Source: Holtermannia corniformis (lineage: Eukaryota; Basidiomycota; Tremellomycetes; Holtermanniales). Taken from it: DNA of 64,000 bases. Positions 8,701-20,446 of the stretch are shown here, in pieces. A program made the translations under genes and the position numbers. Under the pieces are notes generated by a model. The model worked only from the letters and a program-made list of their open reading frames with translations. It made no database searches and had not been told where the DNA came from. Within the stretch, counting starts at the first letter, position 1. Each line of letters starts with the position of its first letter. The stretch covers positions 453,116 to 517,115 of the forward strand of contig BCIJ01000014.1 in assembly GCA_001599935.1 (NCBI GenBank), written 5' to 3'.

Positions 8701-11700
8701 CGCCAACCACCTTCAACGCTTTGTTGACCGGTTGATCCAGCTGGAGCAGAGCTTCTTCCTCCTTGATATCGGTATTGGCGGCCTTTGCGTCTTCAGGGTC
8801 GAGTGTCCGCGAAAGACCGCTCGCATCGAATTCTCTGGCTGTCCCGGAGAATTTGACATCGCCCTGTGAGTACTTAGCCAAAAGACCAGGCTTGTTCGAT
8901 GCACTTACGTTTTCTAGGGCCACGACATAGGAGGCGATAGGCGCAAGAAGAGCTGTGTGGTGCGAGACGAGGACGACTGTGCGACCCTTGATGAGGTCAC
9001 CCTGCAGGCAATTGTTTACCAAGGCATGCGCAGTGAGAGCGTCCACCGCCGAGATCACTGCAATACGGATCAGAACTAGTCACGTTTACGCATGGCTTTG
9101 TCTCCAGTCATACTAACCATCGTCTAGGAACAACGTGCCCGCGCGACTGTACACAGCGCGTGCAAGGGAGACTGGAGACGTAAGTGACGGTAAAGTATGA
9201 CAAGTCGAAAGACGAACCCCGTGCTTTCTGCCCTCCGCTGAGATTCAAGCCCTTTTCTCCGATCTCACTGATTGTACATCAGTACGAAGCAACGGTCCGT
9301 AACGGATACCTCACGTCATATCACCATCTTCCAAGATATTCAAGTCAGATCGCAGACTGCACGCGTCCAGGACGCGCTCGTAGCGGTGGCTGTCCCAAGG
9401 CGAGCAGAAGACAATGTTGTCCTTGATTGAGGCGTTCTGTAGCCAAGCTTGCTGAGGCACGTAGGCTGCGGACGTCAGAAGGTAAAGCACCAGCGAGTGT
9501 CCCACATACCACACATGTTCCTCAGGATCCAATTCTCGGGAGCCACATCCTCACCAACGTCGTCCATTGCATTCGGTGTTGAACGAGGACAAATGATCTG
9601 CCCGGCCAAAAGGTCGGCTTCGCCCAGAAGTCCCAGCAGCAAGAGAGTCTTGCCCGATCCTGTTACCACGTAAACCGATGCAGCTTTCCGTCAGTGAGTA
9701 TTGACGTACCAAGTTTGCCGCAGACAAGGGACAGTTCGCCGTTAGGAAATGTAAGGTTCATATCTGACAAGGTGAAGCTAGCCTTCGGTGTCGCGGCAGC
9801 CGATGGTGCAGCCGTGGCGCGACCGCTGCCTTGACCCTCGATACCGTCAGGAGCACGGTCACGCGGCCAGGTCAGAGTGGCCGAATTGAGTGAGATATCA
9901 ACGCCTTCTTCCGGGTTATTGACCGGTAGAACCTCGGCAGCGCGCATGTATTTCTCGATGCGCCTGCATGAGACGAAGCCCTGTAGCATGTTGATGAATG
10001 TCTCTGGCAGAGCGTTGAGGCTGTGAAGTTAGATTCGATGTCGCAGTGGAGAGTGCCCTACTCACGCAAAGCGCAGCTCGTTGAAGACACCAACACTCGT
10101 GAACGCGATGGACGGCGTGAGCTTCTCACCCCGGACCAAAGTGAAATGCTGGTCCAATGTCAGAATGCCCTGCAGAGCGAGTGTCTCCAAGTGTCATGAC
10201 CTACCAAGAAAGCAACGACAGTGACGATGATTGGCGAGACGGCCCTACAAGCAAAGTCAGTCACCGGCAATGCTTGATACCGCAGTCGGCGTACCAGATA
10301 CAGCTGAAAGCGACTTCAATCGCATAGTTGCGCCTCAACCACTTGAGCTCCTTCTTTCGGATCTTTGAGACACGCGTCTCGAACGAGCGCTCCCAAGCCA
10401 TGAACCTGTCTCGTCAGTCCACCCGCCGAGCTTATGCTGTATCCACGTACTTGAGCATGCGGATGCCGCCCAAGATCTCATTCATCAGTGCTGTACGCTC
10501 GTCACGCGTCTTCATAAGGTTTTCTTGCGTGTCGACGACGAAGCGGGACGCAAAGTGCTGCATCGGGATGAACACTGCAGAGCTGTCAGTACAGGCCCCT
10601 CACCAAGTTGGTGAGTTGAGTACTCACCGATTGTCGCGAGCAAGCCGAAGAGCGCCGAGACACCAAGCAACTTCCAGAGGAAAAACGTTGCGACGGCAAT
10701 CTCGATTGGGGCATCGACGAGGACAAAAAGATGGAAGACGAATTCAGCGACCCGGTCGACATCGACTGTGAACAAAGTCTGTTCATTCGACATCAGCACG
10801 AAGTCGCGGTCGGTCCATTAGAGACAAACCATGATCTGGCTTTTGGAATTGACGTCTTCCTCGTCGTCATCATCCTTGTTCTCCTTGCTCTTCTCATCCT
10901 CGCTGTCTCTCGCAGCTTCACCCGTTTCCCCAGCCGGACTGTCGTGTTTGACCATGCCAGCCCCACCAACATCCTTCTTCACAAGGGTCTTGCTATACAG
11001 CAACGTGTTGAGTTGTAGCTTGATTCTCGCTTGCAATGTGACGGTCGAGATGGACCAAAGAACGCCCACGCTGAGATAGACAATCATGTCGGCTAGGAAC
11101 ATCCCGAGGCACCAAACCCAGCCCCAGGCGAGATTAGACCGGGTTGGGTCCTGCTCGAGATACCGGATGAATTGATTCAAAAAGTATGCGGGCGCGTAGT
11201 AGACGAACGCAGTGATGGCTGCCAGCGTAATCTCTGACCCACTCAAGTCAGCGCTATGTGCTGTGAGTATGCATTGGCAACGTACGCGCAGTGAGATATC
11301 CTTTGTTGACTTTGGCGAGCTTGCGGAGGATGTTGTAACCGTCGCGGTTGAGCAACGAGTGGCTCCTCCCACGCGTCTTTTGCGTCTTGCCGTACGTTTT
11401 GCGGATCAGGGAGAAGAGTCGCATTGCACCTAGTGACCTTGTCAGTCTCGCGCCCTAAGCAGCTCAACGATCGACTGACGATGATCAGCCATGTAGGCAG
11501 GGAGCTCCCACAACTCTGTCGAGTCACTCTTGTACGCTTTCCAAATCACTGGCGTGGCATAGCTGAAGATGACCCATTCCAAAACATTCGCTTGAGCTTC
11601 GCCGCAAACATTCGCACTCTTCGGCTCGAGTGCAGGCGCACCGGCCTCCTTGGCTGATGCAATCGTCTTTGCGGTCAGCAATCGCTCGAGCGGGATATGC

Positions 11701-12335
11701 AGTGCTGGTCCGCGCGGGATCGTGATTGCCAGCGCGAGGGCGGGAAGGTTGAGCACGAACGGGAGGTATTGGATGTAAGTGACGCCTACGGGTGTCGGTG
11801 AGTTTGCCGGTAGAAGGTTGATGAGAGCTGACGCGAGGGTATTGAAAAACTGTAAGGAGGCCAAGTGGATAACCGACGCCCAATGCGGCTCGACGTCGTT
11901 TTGTGCGATGGCCCGCGCGGCGATCACTACGCTCAGCAGGTACGATGGGAGGATGAGGACGGGGAGGGCGACGTCGCGCTGCTGTCGCGACGACGCGGTG
12001 ACAGTGGTGACCAGAGCATACACAGCCCATGCCAATGGTGGAAGTAGCGCTAGCAGCAAAGCGATTTTGCGGGTGCGGACTCGGGCCCAGAACGCCGGTC
12101 CATCGATTGCTGTACCATCTTCAAACAGGGTAGGATCATACAGGTCAAACGGATCCTTCTCATTTGGCTGGCTTTCTGGCTGTAGCGCCTCGTCTTGAGT
12201 AACGGGAAGGCTGACGTGGGCATCAGTCCGGAAGGGAGATGTTGATTTTGCAGAAAAGTAGGTGACGGCCGAGATCAAGCTCGCTGCTGCAACACTGACA
12301 GACGCCGTGAGAGGCAGCACGTCGATTGCCGGCAT
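5791..12335 (-). CDS. ABC transporter, subfamily C (MRP/Ycf1-type), full length
   Basis: The gene begins at 12335 ([19 protein letters not shown]) and ends at 5791, with about 20 short introns. The first exon (12335 to about 11442) encodes five hydrophobic helices (TMD0-like) and the linker into TMD1. NBD1 lies around 9990-8900: Walker A G-K-L-G-SGKT is split by the intron near 9711-9664, and [10 protein letters not shown] and LFLDD follow, with an H-loop in [13 protein letters not shown]. An acidic linker (8860-8530) leads to TMD2. NBD2 (about 7080-5950) has GSTGSGK-S split by an intron, [15 protein letters not shown], the signature NFSQGEKQL and [12 protein letters not shown]. Such proteins export or vacuolise glutathione conjugates and drugs. 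The substrate cannot be deduced. Both ATP sites look intact. Confidence 0.9.
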
Positions 12336-12942
12336 GCTCTAGATGTGCGATATGTGTGCGTCGCGGTCTGGTAGTGCTGGATTATAAGACCCTTTCGGAC
12401 ACTATCGTCCTTGCTTGAGCACGGTCGAGTGGATCGTCACTCAGCCGGTTTCCTTTGTGCGGTGCGTCAGCCGAAGGCGTTCGATATTACGCTCCCATGA
12501 TTTTTGCTCACAGCTTTCGTCTCCTTTCACAACGACTCCGTTCTTCTCTCAGCACGAGTCGACTTGGCCAGCGGGTCGAGTCGAGAATGGCAGCTGTACC
12601 GGAGCCGCTCGACGACTTTCTGATCGTACCACGTGGAGACCCACATGGGTACTCGGGTGTCCGAACGATCCTGAACGTGTAGTGCATTAACTTCATAGAG
12701 GACCCTGGTTGTACCGGCTCCCTAGTAGCAGTATAAACCGTGCTATTGATCCTCCTCGCCGAGAATGTAGAACATCTACATGCGACAGTCTGCAGTCAAT
12801 GTCGCAGTGGGTGTGATCGGGGGTATCGGATATCCGCCGCAGGTGGTGGAGGTCTGAGCGTTTCAAGTTGGGATTTTGTCGAACCCAACAAACAGCAGTC
12901 GCTCGGCTCACTACTGGCGTCCATTTCATTCAATCGCCCACG
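12336..12942. other. Divergent intergenic region, ABCC transporter / JJJ1
   Basis: About 600 bp between two divergent starts. A 75-codon frame (12455-12682, +) contains MAAVPEPLDDFLIVPRGDPHG. It has no recognisable homology and sits in the likely promoter, so I do not call it a gene. An ACCACGTGG palindrome-like box lies near 12628-12636. Confidence 0.4.
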
Positions 12943-15186
12943 ATGGGCAACGATCACTCCAAGGCAGGTGGAGGGGGTGCCAGTGCTACAGAGGAACGGC
13001 CACCAGACTACTATGAGCTTCTTGGAGTCGATGAAGAGGCAACAGCTGACGAGATCAAGGTCGGTCTGGCATGAAAGAGAGCGGGAGAGGTGAAGCACTG
13101 ACACCTGGGTCTCACAGAAAGCCTTCCGCAAGGCCGCTGTATGTCTTGTGTCAAAGGATGCTATTCATCGAGCTGAGCGTTTCATTGTAGCTTGCAAACC
13201 ACCCGGACAAGAACCCCGACAATGTCGAGGAAGCTACCAAGAAGTTTGCGGATCTTCAGCAGGCTTACGAAGTATGTCAAGCTTACTGTAGACTCGAGCG
13301 ACGCTGAGTGTGTCCCATCCTAGATCTTGAGCGATCCGAACGTACGCTAGTCTGTGCGCAGGGGCGTCCCCGCAGCTGATAGCTCGACCAGGAACGTGCA
13401 TTCTACGACTCGCACCGAAACGCACCACTCGCGGCGACGGACGATGACTTATACGACCACGTTCGGTCCGGTGATGCAGCTGCAGAGAAGAGCAAGCTGG
13501 CGAAACGGCGTCCGGGCGATCCGGGTGTGACGGTGCAGCAGCTGATGCGGTTCTTTGACCCCAAGTTTGCAAAGAAGGTTGATGATTCGACCGAGGTGAG
13601 TGTCCTACGTGTCCTTTCTTGAAACCATTGTTGACACCGACAGGGCTTCTATAGCATCTACCGTACCCTTTTCGCCCTGCTTGCGTCCGACGAACAACTG
13701 CATACACCAGCTGATCGTCATCCGCTCCTGTACCCCACGTTCGGCACCGCTGAAACGCCATATGCGCCACCACCGGGCACAAGTCGGAAACAGCGCGAGG
13801 GCATCGCTTACGTCCGCGACTTTTACGTCGTCTGGAGCGAGTTTGCGACAGAGAAGCGCTTCGAGTGGGTGGAAGAGTATGAGGCTGAGCGAGGAGAGGA
13901 TAGGCGGATCCGAAGGGCGATGGAGAAGGAAAACCGGAGGGTACGGGACGAGGTCCGCAAAGAGTACATTGATACCGTCAAGGTTAGTACTGGGGTGTAC
14001 GGTGCACACGGCTGATCGCAGACAGCAACTCGTCATGTTTATTCAGCACCGGGATCCGCGACACAAAGCCCATCAACAACAGCTCGCTCGAGAGAAAGCC
14101 CAGGCAGCGAAAGCAAAGTTAGCCGCTGCGCTTGCGCCCAAGCCAAAGTCAAAGCAAGCGTTCGATTCACACTATCAATCGGATGCCGCTCGCGCACTCG
14201 AGGCCAAGCACGAAGCAGCGGCTGCTGCATTTAATTTACAGGATTGGCAACGACCTCTGGAGGATGCTGGGAATGGAGAGGATGGTGGTGGGATGCGTGT
14301 CAGGGTCGAGGATGAGGACGGTAACGGCGAAGAGGTGTTTGAGTGCGTGGCGTGTAACAAGACTTTTGGGAGTGAGAGGAGTTGGGAGAACCATGAACGG
14401 AGTAAACGGCATAAACAGGCCGTTTGGCGGTACGTTGCCGTGTGTGAGCGAGTGACAGGGACGAGCTGATGACAGAGCAGGTTGAAGAAGGAGATGCGTG
14501 CTGAGCAGGAGGCACTGGGTGTACCGCTCGACGAGGAGGATGAAGATGACGACAGTGGCGAAGACGAGACGGAGCCCGTGACAGCCCCGACGACCCAGCC
14601 TTCATCGCCTGTGCTCAGCGATGGTGCTGCATCACTGGATGAGATCCTGGAAGAGCTGGCACTCGAAGAGGACGACGTCTCCGAGGAAGAGATCGTGAGC
14701 AAAAAGTGCGTGCGGGTCACAATAACTGAAGGGACCTGGCATTGACGGCGGGTAGGGACAAGAAAAAGAACAAGAAGCGCAAAGGGAACAAGCTCGATTT
14801 TGATCTTGATGCGGTGTACGCTGCGCAGGTGCCGACCCCGGAGGTTGCATCCTCACCAGCTGAGTCAGAGGTTGTGGGGGGCGCGTCAGGTGACTACTGC
14901 ACCATCTCTGCTTCGCCACGCTGACGCGCATCCAGCTGAACCATCCGGTGCTGGAACTCCAGTAGAGCCCGAGCTATCAAAGCGCGACAAACGGCGGGCG
15001 CGCGAGGCTCAGAAGAAGCTCAAGCCTGAAGCTGACGGGGACGTGCCCGAGGCGTGCAACGTCTGTGGCCAGGGTTTCTCCTCCCGCACCAAACTGTTTG
15101 AACACGTCAAGCGCGAGGGTCATATGCTTGCAGACACCAGTATGGATCATGGCAAGGGGAAGAAGGGCAAGAAGGGAAGTCGGTAG
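12943..15186 (+). CDS. JJJ1: J-protein JJJ1 / DNAJC21, ribosome biogenesis co-chaperone
   Basis: Starts MGNDHSKAGGGG and enters a J domain spread over several exons: PPDYYELLGVDEEATADEIK, then KAFRKAA (21-nt exon 13118-13138), then LANHPDKNPDNVEEATKKF (13191-13271, HPD present), then ILSDPN (18-nt exon 13324-13341), then ERAFYDSHRN. The middle contains the family segment RDFYVVWSEFATEKRFEWV and a charged helix. There are two C2H2 fingers: CVACNKTFGSERSWENHERSKRH (about 14344-14412) and CNVCGQGFSSRTKLFEHVKREGH (about 15057-15122). In yeast, Jjj1 works with Rei1 and Ssa to release Arx1 from the pre-60S. Acidic and Lys-rich linkers separate the fingers. A Lys-rich tail ends at TAG 15184-15186. 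Confidence 0.92.
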
Positions 15187-15347
15187 CATTGCATTGCGGT
15201 TGGCCGGTTGTATCACTAGCATGGTGCGAAGACGAGTGCCACGGTTACCGGATTGGGAAAGTGTGACATGGCTAGAGGCCCCACCGCACGACAACGCGGG
15301 AGGCGAGTTCCACGGGGAGCTTCGACCACCTACGGTAGCACTTTATC

Positions 15348-16814
15348 ATGACAGGAGCTATCAGCCAAGACGTACCCAAGGCCATCCTCTATACGTGGGT
15401 CGCGCTGCCTCTGTGCCAGTCGCAAAGCTGATGACGTGGGACCACAGCTGGCAGGACAGTGTGTGGAGCACCGTACCCAGGCTGTGTCTGATCGAGAAGG
15501 GCTATGGGGACGATGAGTGGGTGTCGAGCCCGGGTGGTACGACGCAAAGTTGACGCACTATGAACTAGGTACATCACAAAGCAGGTTGACATCAGTACGT
15601 TATTTCCTTTGTGTGATTGAGATGGGTCTGTGCTGATGGGGTATTGTAGCAAAGGGCGAGGTACGGGCGTGCATGATCTGCTAGGGGTTTGGACTGACTC
15701 GCTCGTGATCAGAACTTTGCTCCCTCTTACCTGAAGTGAGTGGCTGTGCACTCATTGATTGCCACAGCTCACCACCTCATAGGATCAACTACAACGGTGA
15801 GGCGAGTTACGGGTTTGCATCCGTGCGCTGAGCTGTTCAGGTACGGTGCCGACACTTGTGGTACCGACTAGCGAGACGACCGGTCCAGAAGTTGCGAGCA
15901 GGTACAGGAGTCTGCGTGACACTCTGGTGAGCTGCCACCATCTCGGCGGGTCATAGCTCGCTCACTCACCCATAGACCATTTGCGACTTCCTCGACCAAG
16001 CGCGAAGCATCAACACGGTTCATACGACGTCACCTTTGCCTGCTCCTGCTTTGGCTCCCGCGACAATCGAGGGTCCGTAGGTGTCTGATTCTGGGCGCCA
16101 ATCTAATGTGACCAGGCAAGACGCTGTCCGACACGCTCATCGCGCTCGTGCACATTCCCCTCGTGGACCCAAATTTCTTGTTCCTTTCAGCGCGGAGCAA
16201 TGAGGAGATTGCGGCCAACGCCAATTCGCCCAAGGGCCAGTACTTGACGCAACGCCAGGCCGCTCTCGAGCGCTACGTGCAGGAAGCGCGCCAGCTTGCT
16301 GCCCAAACGCCCGCTGGTACCGAGGCAGCCGAGGGCAAAGCACTGACCTACGAGCAAAAGATGGTCAAGTTCCTCGAGGAGAAGATTGCCGCCAACGGTC
16401 AGCTTTTGCACGTGTACCAGGCTGAAGACGGCGACGAAAAGCGCGAGGCGTTCATCAAGGCTAGCCGGACCGCGTGGACCGAGAGCGTGCCCGATGTGCT
16501 CGCAAAGCTTGACAAGCTTCTCAAGGGGCCGTTCTCGCTCGGTGATCAAGTGGTGCGTTTGGCTCGACCCGCAATGCTCTGCTGGCTAACGGCGTCAGTC
16601 CCTCGCCGACCTGCACATCATCGCCTGGCTCACGCGTCTGATCCACACGGCCGGTGGCGACATCTCACTACTAGGTCTCAAGGCGCTCGAGGAGCGCGGC
16701 GAGGGCAAGCCCGTCGGCGCCAAGATCACGGCGTTCTGGGAAAAGTGGCTCGAGCGCGACAGCTTCAAGAAGGTGTACGTCAGATCATCTCTTGACGTGG
16801 ATGCCTTGAGCTGA
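15348..16814 (+). CDS. Glutathione S-transferase-like protein with micro-exons
   Basis: Splicing by consensus gives a thioredoxin-fold N-terminus. Exon 1 (15348-15394) joins 15448-15522 to read ILYTWQDSVWSTVPRLCLIE. Exons 15569-15594 (26 nt), 15650-15660 (11 nt), 15713-15735 (23 nt), 15783-15796 (14 nt) and 15841 onward follow, reading YITKQVDITKGENFAPSYLK then INYNGTVPTLVVP, a typical GST G-site with the cis-Pro. Later exons give TICDFLDQARSI and a helical C-terminal domain (about 16116-16814) with SLADLHIIAWLTRL. The stop is TGA at 16812-16814, or near 16828 if one more intron is removed. A long insertion (about 16200-16400, Ala/Gln/Glu-rich) sits in the helical domain. Glutathione transfer activity is inferred from fold signature only. 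Confidence 0.75.
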
Positions 16815-17056
16815 TCTGTGGCGGGGTAGATACGCTGAAGGCGGTCATTGATCACAAAGGAGTAAGAAACGGCTTCATGCAAATATGAGCAATGTGCAGC
16901 GCATCAGAAGACGTTGATGGGGAATCTCAAGAGTGCGCCCAGATGAGATCGGGTCGCCATCCCTTTGGTCCTTGCGCCTTCTTGCTGAGAGAAATTCTGA
17001 CAGACCTCCTGATAAAGCGCCCCTGCATCCTGACAAATCCCTGCATAACGAACGAC

Positions 17057-17377
17057 ATGGCTCCGAACGTTACCCAACTTGGTTCCTTGACTGTCGTCAC
17101 TCTTCCAGGCAGCCGGGAGGGCGAGCTCCGCTTCCAGATCACGCGTACCGGGAAGCTTTTGACGTTCTTTCGGACAATGACGGTCCAACTCTCGAACTTT
17201 GGTCGTGAAAACCTAGACAATGTGCCTGAAGAGGCTATCCTTTTCTATGAGGAAGGAGCCGAAACGAGCTATCCGCCGGGGTCGGAACCGCTGGGATTCC
17301 GTGAGGCAGCCTTGACACACTGGCGCTCGTTGGATGAGACAATTAAGCAGGAATTCATCTTGGCACAGTCAACTTAG
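17057..17377 (+). CDS. Small orphan protein, 106 residues
   Basis: Single-exon frame starting MAPNVTQLGSLTVVTLPGSR and ending with TAG at 17375-17377. It contains FFRTMTVQLSNFG, an acidic middle EEAILFYEEGAE, and FREAALTHWRSLDETIKQEF near the end. No signal peptide, membrane segment or known motif is visible. The upstream in-frame extension (from 16892) looks like read-through of the leader, so the ATG at 17057 is preferred. Amino-acid composition is protein-like, but I do not recognise it. It lies between the GST-like gene and CHK1 on the same strand. Confidence 0.45.
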   Translation: MAPNVTQLGSLTVVTLPGSREGELRFQITRTGKLLTFFRTMTVQLSNFGRENLDNVPEEAILFYEEGAETSYPPGSEPLGFREAALTHWRSLDETIKQEFILAQST

Positions 17378-17576
17378 TCGAGCGATGTCGTCCCATCCAG
17401 TTCGTCTCAGTGACCAGCTTTCTGGTGCAGCTCTGGAAGTAGACTTGTTTGAAGCTTCATGCACATTACTCCTCTTTTCTTGCCTTGGCCCGAGAATCGC
17501 GTTGCAAGAGCCTGCACGGACGCGTCATCCCACGCGTCGACTGATTTCTTTTTGGCCATCTTGAACAACGACCACA

Positions 17577-19525
17577 ATGACAGGCCATACGATGAGCGTG
17601 GATGGTAGCTCATCGGCAGAGAGCTCGGCGCAAGCTCTCAGATACAAGAGTGTTCTCGGCTTCCGCTTAGGAGAGTGCATCGGCGGCGGCGGGTTCTCAA
17701 AGTCGGTTCATGCACAGACACGAGCAGCGACGAGCTGACCTACGACCAAGAGTCTTCAGGGCTTTCGAGCAGACAGACCAAGGCTACGGCCGTGTCGCGG
17801 CGTGCAAAGTCGTCGACCTTTTCATCAACCCTGCCGCTGGGTTCGGTACGCCAAACCACAAGGAACTGCAGAAGGAGGTACAGGTGCACAAATCTCTCAA
17901 GCACGAGTACATCCTCGAGTTTATCGCCAATGAGCTCGTGGAGGAGCAGAGCGGTTACATTCCGGGTCTATATATGCTGTTGGAGCTGGCGATAGGAGGT
18001 GACTTGTTTGACAAGATTGGTACGTGCGGCAATCAGTGAGAACTCGACGCCAGCTGATGCCAGAGAAGCTCCGGATGTAGGCGTGCCCGAGGACTTGGCC
18101 AAGTTCTACTTTGAACAGATGGCAGCCGGCATTGTGCGTATTCGTGGGTTGATCCTTGCCCAGCCGGACGCTCACTTCTCACAGGAGTTCATCCATTCGA
18201 AAGGGGTGTGCCATCGAGACCTCAAGCCTGAAAACCTCCTTCTTGCGGCGAATGGTCAGGCGGCTGATATGAACCAAGCACGATCCAGCTCACACCTTGT
18301 AGGCAACCTGAAAGTATCCGACTTTGGCCTGTGTGCCGTGTTTCGGCACAAGGGCAAGACACGACTCTTGTCTGGCCGATGCGGTAGCTTGCCATACGTC
18401 GCCCCTGAGGTGTGTGACGGCAATGGGGACTCCTATAACGAGCTCATGAGTGCAGCTTGGGTCCGGTGGAGGCTACGCCGCTGAGCCTGTCGACATCTGG
18501 GGCATGGGCTGTGTCTTGTACACATTGCTTGTTGGAAGTATGTGCAACCGGCCTCAGTAGATCGTGGCTAATTTCCGAGCAGACACTCCCTGGGACGAAC
18601 CATCCAACAATAGCGACGAATTCAGAGCGTACTTGACTGGAGAGCTGCTCAACTATGCTCCGTGGGACCGCATCACCGGGCAAGCCAGACGTGAGAACAA
18701 CGATCATCATTGGACCCCATTATGCTGACGAATCTGCAGAAATCATCCTAGCGCTACTAACCGTGGATCCAAATCAGCGCATTACGATAGAGGGGATCAA
18801 GAGACATCCATGGTTGATGACGTGAGTAGCTCAATGGTGTCCAAATGCTTCACTGACCCTGGGACTACAGGCCAAGTCAGATTCAGCGTCACAATCTCGG
18901 TCTCGAGCTCACCAAGGGGATTCGATCAAATGGCATGATGGCCGTCGCCGAGCCCGTCTACACCTCATCGGCTTCTCAGGCATACGCGGCTGCGTAAGTA
19001 ATACGTAGTATGCCGCTACAAGCTGATATTCCCTCAGCCGGTCACAACGGATGGCGCCCAATGCTATGCTGCAGAACCAGGTATCTCAATTCAGTCAGAC
19101 GGAATCGCAATTCATGCGCAGCACTGGCACCCTGGTATGCTTGAGTTCTACGCAACGGATCGCATCTGACATTGGCATAGTCTCGCACGGGCGAGCTCAA
19201 CGTCATCACCACGCGCTTCTGGCTTGCTCTACACCCCTCCGACGCTCTTACAATCCTGCAACACATCCTCGTCGCCGAGCTCGGTGAGGACAAAGTCCTT
19301 GTTGATGCCTCGCAAGGCGGTGCCTCGATCCGGGTTTCGAAGCTCGCTGGCTCACAGCAGCTCACCGGCGCCATCACCGTACAGGAAGACGACCGATATG
19401 CCCAAGGCCAAACGCACGTCATCATGGTGCGGAACAAGGGTCCCATTCTGCATTGGCGTGCGTTCTGGTGGAGTTTGGTCCGGAATCAGCAGCTCGAACC
19501 GTATGTGATGCGGGGCGACAGTTGA
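17577..19525 (+). CDS. CHK1: Checkpoint kinase Chk1
   Basis: The kinase domain starts with [12 protein letters not shown] and continues after an intron near 17700-17749 as [15 protein letters not shown] supplies the ATP-site Lys, [12 protein letters not shown] is the catalytic loop, [11 protein letters not shown] the DFG, then [10 protein letters not shown] and [18 protein letters not shown]. The domain ends with [17 protein letters not shown]. The C-terminal part has [26 protein letters not shown] and [19 protein letters not shown], matching the KA1-like regulatory tail of Chk1 proteins. The stop is TGA at 19523-19525. At least eight short introns are needed. Chk1 acts downstream of ATR/Rad3 in the DNA-damage and replication checkpoint. 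A different CAMK-group kinase is possible, but the tail argues for Chk1. Confidence 0.85.
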
Positions 19526-19888
19526 TATGCATCACTACTGTCTATCACAACCTGCTCGTGAGTTCTTGCAGTCGATGGGTACTCAACAAGACACTGCCCC
19601 AAGACGTACATGCCATGGGGCTGGTATTCCCACGAGTGAGTATACAGGGGTCTGATATGACAGAGGGATATCGCCTCGGCGTTGCTTTTTCGTAAACAAA
19701 CAAGCCGTGCTTCAGACCTGCCACGTTTACAACCGATACACCGTCAAGACGGAGACAGCTCCAGCGAGCTTGGCTTGCATCGAAGGACGCAATGACGAAG
19801 ATGTCACTAGCATAAACTGTCTAAGCTCTAAGCCCGTATGCATGTGATGACACGCACGGTCTTCTGTGATTCAGATGTTTGCAGCGCA
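19526..19888. other. Intergenic, downstream of CHK1
   Basis: About 360 bp without a supported gene. A weak frame (19453-19695, +) overlaps the end of CHK1 in another phase and is discounted. Confidence 0.4.
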
Positions 19889-20173
19889 TTAGCAGTCTCC
19901 GTTTGTCAACCTCGGATGGTCACACGGAATCCGACCCTCGCGCCAATGGTAACCGTCCGAGCGGTTTGCGAGCTTCACTTGCCCGCTCTTCAATGACTCC
20001 TCCTGTTGTCGGTACAAGCGCCCAATGACTGCAGATTGCTCTGTTGTTGAAGCTTCGTCCCAATGTTCGGAAGGTCCACGGATGGCGATGTGAAAGCTAT
20101 ACCTTGCCCCCGAAAGCGTTATCAGTCCAGCTTTGATGGTCGATTCACCGACGGTTTCCGTAGCGATAGACAT
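19889..20173 (-). CDS. Small orphan protein, 94 residues (tentative)
   Basis: Single-exon frame using the ATG at 20173 (MSIATETVGESTIKAG). It reads on through LITLSGARYSFHIAIRGP and ends DHPRLTNGDC. An earlier in-frame ATG at 20200 would add nine residues. Composition is balanced and protein-like, with no membrane segment or signal peptide. I recognise no family. It lies in a patch of small orphans on the same strand (20447, 21472). It could be a chance frame; the call is tentative. Confidence 0.35.
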   Translation of the reverse strand: MSIATETVGESTIKAGLITLSGARYSFHIAIRGPSEHWDEASTTEQSAVIGRLYRQQEESLKSGQVKLANRSDGYHWREGRIPCDHPRLTNGDC

Positions 20174-20446
20174 TGCAAGGTTTCTTGGTGACCGGGGCAT
20201 ACTTGCTCGATGGCATGAGCTTTATGCAAACACTGCATACTGGAACGAATCACCGATTTCACTTCCAGCGGACGGCAGTGGGGATGCTTGCACCCCGTCA
20301 AGCCGGCCGTTTAAAGGAGGCTGCCGCACGACGCCGGATCAGTAGCAGGTCCTCCTTGGTAAGGCAAGCGAAGCTTGATTGTTCGGTTGGCAAAGCGCAT
20401 TCACCATTCATCGTGCGGTAGCATGGCATTGCGCTCCAGAACCCGC

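Noticed and set aside
12455..12682. 75-codon frame upstream of JJJ1 containing a PRGDPHG stretch
   Set aside because: No homology, lies in the divergent promoter, and no splice partner found.
13600..14469. 289-codon plus frame read as one protein
   Set aside because: Only the part after about 14030 is JJJ1 coding; the earlier part is the wrong phase read through introns and the family-matching exon frame.
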